Assembly: GCA_029948255.1 (NCBI GenBank)
Contig: JALIZF010000942.1
Location: forward strand, 47,925-111,924
Direction of reading: 5' to 3'
DNA length: 64,000 nucleotides
DNA from: Telmatactis stephensoni
Taxonomy: Eukaryota > Cnidaria > Anthozoa > Actiniaria > Isophelliidae
Each line of letters begins with the position of its first letter. Position 1 is the first letter of the stretch. The notes below the pieces were generated by a model, which saw only the letters and a list, made by a program, of their open reading frames with translations, did no database searches and was not told where the DNA came from. A program made the translations under genes and the position numbers. Below are positions 23,211 to 35,200 of this stretch, piece by piece.

Positions 23211-26200
23211 TTATAACGCTTCAGTTTCTTCTCTATTTTTGCTTTTTGCTTTGAAAAAGTTCTTGGAGGGAAGTATGTCGCTCATATTGGGTAGAAGTTG
23301 AGAAGATTGTCCTGCTTTGTTCTCGGAGGATATCAATCGTTCTTGTCGCTGTTGGCCTTCTCTCTCGTAGATTCCCTCAACTGTACTGCAGCAGCTTTCG
23401 CATAGATTTTGGACTTCAGAGTTTGTCATAATGTACTTCAAATTTCTCTCCTCCAACTCTTTTTCATCTGAAATGAAAAAATATGCGCTTTTTGGTTTCT
23501 TATATTGTTTCATATATTGTAAAGTTCTTATGATTTCGTAGTAGTGTGCGTGAATTGTTGGTAGATTTTTCAGATATGAAGGCCAGATGCAGATTGAGAA
23601 CAACCGACGCCATCCACTTTACTCAATTCGGGTTGAACCGTCAGTCTTTCGTGCAGGGGCCGCCACTATTAAGAAAGATTAAGGAGATCCCGGTGTATGT
23701 TACAACACTACAAGGCCCACAGCAATAGAAGATATCTGGTCATAAATATGTCTGCCTTAGAGGGAGTTCGTGTGCATTACAAAGCACCTATTTCTTGCGG
23801 ATACGCCTATACGCAGCCATTCTAACTTACCGTAATTAATACGACTTCCCTTTTGATTTTTGCAAAATCTTATGAGATAAAATTACCTTCACTGTCGATT
23901 TGATTTTTCTTGATTAAGTTTGGCCTGTAGTAAAAGTACTCCCAGACCACACCAACTCCTGTCATGACGCTGAATAAAGCAATCAAAATAATGAAGAATT
24001 CCGCATCTTCAAATAGGCTTCTTCCCTGTACGACTTCATCTTTGGATATGGTTGCGTTTGATAAAACCTAAAACAAACAAAAAATCTTATGTTTCCACTA
24101 GCTGGCTACAAATATCTTATGTTACCACTAGCCTACCTACAAAGTGAGAGGTGAGGATTCATTTAGACGGAGGGAGAGGAATTTCCTGTGAAAATTCCGA
24201 GGCGAGAAGATTTGACATGAAATGGGGAAGAGAAAAATGACGCTTCTCTGACGTTCTCTTTTTTCCCTCCCTAGTAGTCCCTAGTCTCTTTCTCTTCCAA
24301 TTTTACAAAGGAAACTCCAACCTAATGGGTTATCTACGAAAGCCAGAGAAAAACACGAAGAAAAAAAAAGCTTTTTCCCCTTGACAATGTCATCCATCCT
24401 CAGGGACCCAGGGCGAAAGGGGAGGGGAGGGAAAAGGACGGAAGGACCGGAAGGACCGGAGGAGGAGGGGGAAGGAAAGGGAAAGGGGAAAAGGACGTCC
24501 TTTTCCCCTTTCCCTTTCCTTCCCCCTCCCCCTCCCCCTTCGGTCCTTCGGTCCTTTCCCCTCCCCCTCCCCTTTCGCCCTGGGTCCCCGAGGATGAATG
24601 TCATCAGGAAAGAAAATTTCTTAGTTCATTCATCCTTCAATACATATGTCGTAGCGACATGAATTTTAACACTAACATAAACAATCTCAAGCCTAGGTTA
24701 ATTCTAAAAAATCAAATCTTTTCATCACTGAAAATATGTTTCCATATCGTGGCCGAAACTGAAAAAATCACTGTAACTGAAAACAAAAATCCCATCACTG
24801 AAAAATTTGGCCATCTTATGGCTAATAATATAATCTACAGTGGTCCTCGAGGTACAGTACATAGGGAGAAGCTCAATACAGTTGTCTTCGAGTTGGACTC
24901 CATGCCATGTCGGATAGTCGGGATGGAGTTACCTGCGGTGCTCATCATTTCTACAAGTATAAGCCAGGATTTTGTCGACTTTGGAAAACTTTACACATCT
25001 CAAAGTAAGCTTTTTCAGTATGCTCTATATATGTATCCGTATTCGGCTTTGTATAAAAATGATTTGCGGTAACTAGAAATAACCAAACTTGGTTACCTAC
25101 TTGGTACTTAAATTAAGAACCATATATTCTCATAATGCAATATTGTACTATATGTGTGCGAGGAAGGGGCTACTCTGTTGACTGACCTGAAGTAAGATGT
25201 CTTTAAAAGGGTTTCCGTTAACAAGCTCTTCCATGCAGCCTTTGACAGGGACACACATTTCAGGTTTCTCCATAAGAAGTCTTATTCCCCAGTTGAATCC
25301 ATAGTCGATCATTTTGCCAATCTCTAGCGAGTCATCGTCAATGATTTTATAATCACTGACCACTACGTGTTTATCGATTAAGAAGCCTTCAACTTTCTTG
25401 TGTCGAAGCGCTTCAATGATGTCCTCTAATTTGTTGAATTCTATTCGTTATTGTAAAGTAAAAAGATATAAAAGACATGATAAACAGTGCATGACTGGCT
25501 TTACTACCAAAAACACCGACGGCACGTTTTCTTATATGCGAGCGCAGTCGTTTTCAAAGCCGTATTAGGACGTGAGAAAACTTCAAATGCATGAAATTCT
25601 AACACCAACTACGGCGGACTTGAAAAACTCATGACGTTCTCATCGTTATTACCTAATTTGGGGGATGGGAGAAGGTAGGAGGAGGTGTCCTCTCAAGGAA
25701 ACGGAGGTTTGAGATTGTAGATTCTTAATGAAATCCTCCAAGCAACCAAATTCAAGTTTACGGATAGAATTAGTACTTCAGAAGTCCAAGAAACTGTGCT
25801 TGTTGCCCCTAGCTTTGACTGTGATTTTTAAAGTGCCTATAACGTCTACGAGATTAGTATATATTTTGAATATTTTATATGTTGAAAATTACTCTTCAAA
25901 TAAATTTCGTCAATCGGCCGTATATCTTCTGAGATATGAAAGTTTGAAATGTCAAAATGCAAATAAAGTGACGTCATTTACGGGATAATTTATTATACAA
26001 AAACATTAGAGTGCAAACTACTTAAATTTTGACATTTGCAACTCATTTCCATAAATGAAACATATGGTTTAGTAAAGATTTTGGTTATTTAGTCTAAGAG
26101 CACTTGCTGTAAACGTAACAAGCATTTAGGTCAAATCCCGTAAATGACGTCATCTCATTTGCATTTTGAAATTTCAAACCTTCATATCTCAGAAAATATA

Positions 26201-29200
26201 CGGCCGATAGACGAAATTTTATTTGAAGGGTTATTTTCAACACACAAAGATTCAAAATATATACTAATCTCGTAGACGTTATTCTTGGGTTGCATGTGAC
26301 GTCACGGCAGCCATCTTGGATGAACTTCAACAAAAGATTTCTCATTAGCGTCTTTTGTTTGTTCATCCAACTTGGCTACCCCTTCATTGTCTTTTGATTC
26401 CCAAAGGAATGGATGAAACCCAGCAATAGGGACTTTAATTTTTTTTACAAGCAACTTACCCAAAAACTTTCCACCGACATCTACAGCAACCTGACGGTCA
26501 ATACTTCCTTTGAGAACTGCAATCTGTGGAAGACAACACCATAAACTACCATAAAACGACTGTTAGATAACAAAGTTAGCGATGTTAGCATGCAGGGAGA
26601 TTCAAAAGTTCCTGCTCACCATTTTTACCTTTTTGTTGAACAAATTCAGGTCGGTCTCGATCTCACGTGCCAGCGATGAAGTAAAGTTTGCTGTGAGTAC
26701 AGAGAATGCTACAAGGCCAAGCAACATCCATAAGATGCTGAACATTCGTGCGGGGACTGATTTTGGTGCAAGATCTCCATATCTGGTAGAAGAGAAGAAA
26801 GATTAAAATTGTTATACACTTACGGTGTGCATGCATCGATCGAGTTCGAGCTGCACGTGGGATATTGCTTAGCACCAAAGAAGCGAAGGAGTCACACGGG
26901 GCATAGGGGTAGTCGTACGTGTTACGGGACTAGTCCGAGATCACTTTGACCACGACATTATTCCATACCTTTGAGTTTAACAAACTTTGTATTTTAAATT
27001 CCTTTGACTCGTACAATAGCAAACAACTACTAACAACAACTATTATAGACTACAAGGCTTATTACAGACGGAAGTATTTCTGGCAATCGGTAGAGCCACA
27101 GTCCATGCAAACCAGGCTTATGTTACACTGTTAAACATTACCATTTAAGGGTGTACTGACATACAACAATTGCCCAATCGCCCATTGGAAAATGCTCTAA
27201 AATGCCTCTAAATTGTCAAAACCCTTTTACATTTTATAGTTTGTCTTCCTTGAGGAGAGTTTAACATTTTGTGACGTCATTGCGTGAAGTTATCATACTA
27301 CGTCATAGTTACAGAAAAAAGCTATGATTTTCTTTAGCAATGTACATTGGAGAATTGTAAATACATTAACTAAATTTTAAGATCAAGGTGAATAATGCCA
27401 AGCATGCATGCGTTTTAAGAATGGTCTCCAAATAAATTTAATATGATTTGTTAAATGTTTAAATTGAGCGAATAATGCAAATATCTTTCGTATTTCTTGA
27501 TTTTTCGTAAATCCTATGCTTAACGTTGACGAAAAAGCTGTAAATGAAATCATGGATCTTTTTAAGATCCATGATGAAATAAATATTGAAGAAACACTTA
27601 GTTCTGACAAAAAACCGTCGAAGACCATAGCTTTTTAAAGAAACCGGAAGTAAAGTGTCCCGCGCATGTGCAATAAAAACGAAAATGAGTTCTTTTTGTC
27701 AGGTGTGCGTGGCTCTACCAGAAGTCAAATGATTCCCGCCAAAAACGCGCGTGCGCCTATTCAATTTGGCCGGCCAAACAAGACCCTATTTTGCATACAA
27801 CCGTTGCACAGCAACGACATATGCATAAACATCTCCACAAGCATCTCCAGATCTAGTATGATCCCGAGCTGACCGATGAAACTTTTCCGCACAACCTTGA
27901 CCATGGAGTCTTATTTGTACTATAGACTCTAGCTGCATACTAAACGTCAACCTTGCTTAAGTTTCCATCACATAATGCAACTATATGCATGTAGTTGTGC
28001 AAAAACTGGGTTGTACACTGAAATTCGCCCAATATATATAAACATGTTCATCCCATAAAACATAAACGATTCTATAATGAAACCTGGAAGTATTTGTGGA
28101 TCTTACGAATCTAGAACTAAGATGAAATGCATAATGTAGCACAACCTTGGATAACCCTAGGGTATCTATATGCGGTTGGTCCTGCCCCCAGTGTGAGGTC
28201 CAACAACTAGCCATAACAAAGCAACCCAAGACTGTCTCAAAAATCTATGTCACGAAAAGTCCCTAGCAAAAATTATTAATAGACTACACAAAATTATTGC
28301 AAATATAAAATGCATAAAAAAGTGTTGCGTAACAGTCGAGGTCAGTCTATACTAGCTTCGTGAATGTTTACCAACCAAACAAGTACCAGTGCACCAACTC
28401 AAGTATGTTAAGGCCTGGGTTGAAGGCCAATTACGGCTAAAATCGATTTATTTTTCTTCTGACTTCGTTTTTTGCCCAGTCCTCACCAAAATTTGCATGG
28501 ATGCATAACTTCATGACCTTAACATTTTAGGATGAAAAGTTTGGGGATTTGGTGGTCACGTGACCCTGAAAATCACTTCGATGCACCCTCAAAACGTGAA
28601 CTAAAATGGGGTGATGGCTATCACCTGTACTTGAAATGTTGTAGCATTTTTTAACTTCTCCCTCTAAGAGGTATATGAATCTGCCTTAACACCTGAACCA
28701 CCATTGCTCATTTAGGAGATATTATGCAAAATAGGTCACGTGACCTGCTTGTTCAATCAAACATTTTCAAATACCTCCTAAATGAGCAATGGTGGTTCAG
28801 GTGTTAAGGCAGATTCATATACCTCTTAGAGGGAGAACTGAAAATATACCACAATGTTTCAAGTACAGATGATAACCATCACCCCATTTTAATTCAAAAT
28901 CAAGGTGAGGTTCAAAGTCACGTGACCACCAAATCCCCAAACTTTTCACCCTAAAATCTTAAGGTCGTGAAGTTACATGCCCATGCCAATTTTTGTACGT
29001 TTTAAAACGTAAACGACATCAGAACAAAAATAAATTGATTTTAGACCCCCCACAAAGAATTCCCAGGCCTTAACATACTTGAGAAAAACTCGATAGATGC
29101 ACGCTAAGTGTGTATAAATCCTTTTATAACAAAGGCAGTTGAATAGAAAAGGCACATATTTTCGACTACGCGTACGGGTACGAGGTTTGAACGCGCGCGC

Positions 29201-32200
29201 AATTTCATCATTAATTAAAAAAGCCTGCAATATATCGTCTAATAGCGCAAGTTATCCATTTTTGCAATTATTTTAATAGTGTCAGGTTGCTTAGTGCATT
29301 ATTAGGCCAGATCGTGACAGAGTAGACAAAAGTGTCAAAATTTGAAAAACGTTGTGAATTTTATATAAATTTTAGACACAAAAACGTCGACAGCAAAGTC
29401 ATTCAACACAGGAAGCCCAATCTACGATTTTTTAACAATCTTTGACACCGAAAAAAATCGCTTACAAGAAAGAATTGCGGTGGGCACCGGCCCCAATATT
29501 GATTGTCCTGCGTGTACTAGTATTCTACATTCATGCAAATTTTTGCACTTTAGTCCGCTCTGTCAAGATCTTTTCCTTTATCTGCCTGACTATGTAATGA
29601 AAAAGGGAACTGATTCTTTGTAGTTTTCACATTTGACTACAAAGTTTAGCGATAACATGTTAAGTCGACGACATTTCGACGTTGTTCAAACGTCATTATC
29701 AAACTTTGTAGTAAAATGTTTGAACAAGAATCTACTTATTCGTATTTTCACATAATAGGCCCTTTGCAGCATATCATGTTGGAATGCAGCTCAATTTAGA
29801 GGGCAAAATAAAAAGAATTTCAATGTCCTATTGGCTGGAAACCATTGTTTTTGCCCTCCAAAATGCACTCATTCGCACGTGCTGCAAAGGGCCTATTTGC
29901 GAGCGCAATTAATCAGGGGACCAGTACAATGGATATTAAGACTGTATTGCCGTTGGAGGAATCAAAGAGTGGATGACGCGAAATGTTACTTTTTTAATTT
30001 ATCTAGATGTTGAATTGATTCAATTTTCTGGGCTATTTTTCTCAGACTGCTTTGTCGTCTTACCCCACGGTTGTCATGGTAACAAACGCCCACCAAAATC
30101 CCTGCCATGAGCCACGAATGAAAGGAGCTGGAAAGTCCACTGGATTTCTGCGTCGATCCTTAAACGATATCATAAAGTGAGCGGACACGAAAACCCATAC
30201 AATCCCGGACGTCAAAACTTCTTAGGACTTTCTCTGTTTCTAAAGATTTTTTGGATTGCTAAAGGAATTTAAATACAACATTTCTCAAAGAATATACCGC
30301 CTGACCCCCTCACCCCTTTTCAGCGTTGAGTCGGAAGGTTGTTATTGTGTTTGCAAGCCCTTTAACAACCTTTACAACATTGTATGGGCTGGGAAGGGTA
30401 AGGGAGAACGCCCAATTAAACAGAATATTCTAAGGGTCTGATTATATGAAGTGGGCTGGCCCGTTTAATCGGGCTGAATCGGCCGGGGTACGGTGGCTCT
30501 TTTCCAATGTCATCGCACCGACCGAATTATGTGTGGTTTATAGACAGCCAGTGTACTGACCCAGCTAGCCCGATTAACCAGGCCAGCCCGCTTCATATAA
30601 TCAAGCCCTATGCCAAAAAGTCCCTAGGGTTTTTGTCTGAAACTGTAGATATCTAAAACGGATATCCTTCGCTATGATAGGCATCTCTTGCTATGACATG
30701 CCTTCAGAAAAGCTATATGACACAACCCGAGTCTATTATAATCTTTAAGCATATATAACAAATTACTTGCGTGAATTACACATATTGGGCATGAAAATAT
30801 AGAAATCTTCGCAAATGTAACGCAGGAGATTAGTAAGTAAAGCGGTGTTTTGCTCAAAACTCTCAAGTGTTGTCCGGACGAACTTGAGGTGCGCGCGAAA
30901 TATCTGGATCAGCAAAAGTTATCGGAGAAACTGAATCCTTTATTGAGGAGCGCTATATTACTAACACGAGATTTATTCACGCGTTCATTATCAGCCGACA
31001 AGGAAAATTTTAGTCGGATAAAGAGGTTGTGCACTGTACAGGACAGGAGTTGCCCATAGACACTTTCATGATCAAATGATCGGAAACAGAGCACCAATTT
31101 ACAAAACACCAGTTTAACTGATGTAATATTAATCAGTATGTTGTCCAAGGCAGGTGGCAAAATAATTTCCAATCCATACCGCCCATAATATAAATTATTC
31201 TGGTTTTCAATCACACCAAAACTTACCAAAAGCCACATACAGATACCAGCAATGCCTGTTAATATGAGAGTGAGCCCAATAACTTGACCACCATTGATAA
31301 AAGACCCTGCTAGTTGATTAAGCGGTTTCTTGACATTTCGTCGCACCTGAAACCAATTAAAATATAGGGATTTTGTATACACATTGTCTTGTGATTGAGT
31401 TTCATGAACCACTTAGGCCTACGGTTTAACATCCTCCTGGTTAGAGCGATAACACTAAAACCGTGAAATAACTTAGCAACTAAATAGAGACAAATAGTAG
31501 CAAAACCCTTTGTTTTCTATTGTTTCATTAGTACTATTTGTACTTTTTAGTTAGTACTTGTTTCACGGTTTTAGTGTTATCGCTCTAGCCAGGAAGCTCT
31601 ATTTTTAGTGTCGTCCCCAGAGAAAAGGAAACAAAAGAGCTTTCCCAATTACAAGGGACAATTTGCTTTCATCTAAATTGCCTCTAAGGCCTAGTTCAAA
31701 CACCGCACCAGCCACTTTACAGGTGGTATGGTTGGCCTAGTGGTGAGAGCACTGGCCATTCAACGCTGTGGTCCAGGTCCGGGTAATGGTCTGTGGTTCG
31801 AGTTCCAGCTTGGGCGTTGGATTATATGTGAACTGAGTTTGTTGGTGTGTTGCTCTATACCACGTCAAGAGGTTTTTTCTCCTGGTTTTAATTCTCTTTT
31901 TTCCTCCCGTCAGCAAAAATCAGTGAGTTGAGGGTTGTTTGTAAAATATTGAATGTAGAGGTAGTGAGTGTGAGTGCCAGTAGATGAAGGACCACTATGT
32001 GGATATGCTGCTGCGAAAAGATTATTTGTTTTATTTATTATTTATATTTGGGGTCTGCTGCAGGTTCGATCTAGAATGGGCTAAAGACATTCATTACACC
32101 AGAACCAGTCGAACAACATGGCTCTCACAGGGCCGTAGCCACCATTTAAACATATTGGTACGGTTCTTAAAAGTTGGTCCGGTTTTTTCGCTTTTCTACA

Positions 32201-35200
32201 CGAATTCATGCTTTTAAAACTGTGAAAACAATGGTTCCAACGGTAAAAGTTGGTCCGGTTGAAACCTGACTAACCGTACCGGTGGCTTTGGCCCTGTCAT
32301 TGACTAAAATGAGAACGGACATGAAAGATGAGGTGTCTGAACTGGGCCTCAGACGAGACAATCGACGCTAATTGTTTCACAACAAAAACATTGGCAGAGA
32401 ATTCTGGTACTGGTAGCGTATGACACTATGACGCAAATGACCTATAGAAGGATATTAAGTTATTATTTTATAGTGAGTTTTTGAAATTGAATTTGAAGAA
32501 AGTCCAAAGTCCAGTCCATGTTTTAGTACATGCCACGAGTCCTGAGTATATCTGTGGACATATTTCATCTCTCAAAAACAAACAAGTGGGACGCTATTCA
32601 TTCATGAATTCAAAGTCTTCAAATCCATGACTCTTTCAATTCTGTCACTAAACACACTGCATCATGATTGACCATTTCTTGTAAATTATGCAGGGAGGAT
32701 TTTATAAAATATATCTAATATTACAAGAAGGTAAACAAAGCTATTTTAGCGGCACTAAATTGTTGTGTCTAAGAACTTCTATATCATTGATAAAAATTTC
32801 TAGAGCTGAAAGCTATAAATTGAAAAATTGCGAATTTGAAAATCCGATATCACTGAGCGTTATGTGAGAAATGGACCGCCTCAGTATACAGGGTGTGTCA
32901 AACGTTCGCGTCTTTTCTGGATAGAAAAGCTTGCATTGTAGTACGTAATAAAATATTAAATAATAAATAAATGATATTTTCACAGCAGCATATCTACATA
33001 GTGGTTCTTCATCTTCTGGCACTCACATGATGAGTTTTGCTGAGGGAGGAAAAACCGAAGAACCCGGAGAAAAAACCCTCGTGGCATGGTAGAGAACAAT
33101 ACATCAAACAAACTCAGTTCACGTATGATCCAGCGCCCGACCTGGGACTTGAACCCGGACCACAGCGGTGAATGACCAAAGCTCTCACCACTAGGCCAAC
33201 CATGCCACCCGTACGAATCAAATGTGGTAATTTTTCATACCTCCAAGAGTTATTACAATTAATGTCGCGGTTGGTAAATGAAGAAATAAAAATAAAAGAG
33301 GTCACGTAGGCTAGGTCTTCACCTCAATAGTGGACACAACATAGAAGAACCTTTGCGACCGGGGTAATTCGGCGCTTCAGTAGACCTCAGTAATAAAAAG
33401 TTATTCTAGATAAAAACGAGGACACGGACTTTTGAATCACCCTGTGTTGCGCGGGAGCATCTCTTTATGGATACCTCAATTAATGATGAAGAAACCTCCC
33501 TACAACTGACAGCTCTGATCCTGCTAGCTGGAAATCCATCCAGGAAGCAATATATTGTCATTTATGTTGTAAGAAATCAGTTACAAGAGAGTTACTTTGA
33601 CTAAAGGAGGTCAATGAAGGATTTTTTTGTGGTGAAGAAGGGGGCTGGAAGAATCAAAATAGGGACTTCGACTTTCAATATCCATAATGAAAAGACTCAA
33701 TTATATCTATAATCTATTTTATCTTTTGCGCTTTTCGAATGAAAGTAAGATAAAAAGACTGGTTTTTAAGGAATTGTTGAACATTGATAAAGAAAAATAG
33801 GTTTCAACCGCAAAAATAAGAAGAATGGTGATATATCTCTAGTCACTTGAAGTAAATTGGATGTATTGACCCCTCGAAGTCTAAAAGGTTTACGTACAAC
33901 ATATCAACTGAAGTCAATAATTAATGGAAGTAGACCGCATGGGGTACATTTCTAATGGAACAGATAGCTTTACGATAAATGCACTGAGTATATAATTGCA
34001 TCTCTCAAATATTCTTGGTATATCGTGGGCATTAAGAGGACCAGGGTAATATTCCCAATTCCCAAAACAATATATAGTCAATATCTAATGAATATAGAGA
34101 AATTACAATACACTGGAAAGCATATATAGAGCGCCCGCTGTAAGCCTAAGGTTATCTTAATGTATATATGTCTATATATTTTTTTAGTCAACGTGGTGGC
34201 ATCGAAGACGTTGATTACATGAAAATGAGTAGCTTGTAGTACTTAAGCTGGCGTTGGGCTTTCCGTATCAACGCGTACGCATCTGTAACTACTGAGAACA
34301 ACAGACGGCAAAGAAGATCACATAACCTGCTTTTCTCGCGCCTGGTGCGTTGAGCGTTAGGCGTTAAGTTAAGTGCGATGGTAACTTTTTTGGTTTACGG
34401 CAAATTACTTACCGCGTTTACGGCTACAACAGACGTACGCGAATTAAAACGCATCACGTGATTCGCGTCACGTGACTGTCTTGGCGTCTGCCGTTTCCCG
34501 CGCACAAGTACGACTAAACTACTTCACAAAATCATTTGATTTACGGTTTAACCCCAGGTTTAACGCGCTTCTTGAAAAACGATTTAGTAAAGTGGCATAA
34601 ATATTGGCCTTTGAGTGAACTCTGACCGGTCAGCTCGAGCACCTGTTGTTCTCTACATATACTGACCGCCCGGTTGGCTCAGTTGGTTGAGCGTCGGTCT
34701 CTCGTGCGGGAGGTCGGGGTTCGAATCCCGGCCGGACCAACACTCAGGGTCTTTAAATAATTGAGGAGAAGGTGCTGCCTTTGTAGTTACATCTGCAAAT
34801 GGTTAGACCTTCACGTCTTCTCGGATAAGGACGTTAAACCGTAGGCCCCGTCTGCTTTCACTCTGACCCTGCTTGTATAGTGGACGTAAAAGATCCTGTT
34901 GTACTGTTTGCAAAGAGTAGGGGATTGTTGCCCGGTACAACAGTCTGCATGCATGTCCTTACTTCTAACAAACTCTAAGCGCATTTGATTATATACATAT
35001 AGATATTTGCGCTATATAAATGCAAAAATTTCATCTTTTCATTTACTGAGAACAATTAAGCGAAAGAGTTGCACCTTTTCGGCATTTTTGAGACAAGAAA
35101 TCGCTTTTTCCAATAATTATTTCTGGTATTGAAATATAAATAAGGCTAGCAGTTCTCAACCTATATACCAGCCTCAAGCATTTTACACAATTTCATACCA

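Noticed and set aside
24900..24935. Possible 18-base micro-exon in channel intron 7 between good-looking splice sites
   Set aside because: In the required phase it starts AAA TGA, a stop codon.
24659..25072. 137-codon plus-strand frame
   Set aside because: It lies inside an intron of the channel gene on the opposite strand, has no recognisable domain or splice context, and is AT-rich; chance is more likely.
30064..30147. Nearer splice acceptor (GCAG|AAATCC) for channel exon 4
   Set aside because: Phase from exon 3 would be wrong; the upstream AAG|GATCG acceptor keeps frame and gives DRRRNPVDFP before the pore.
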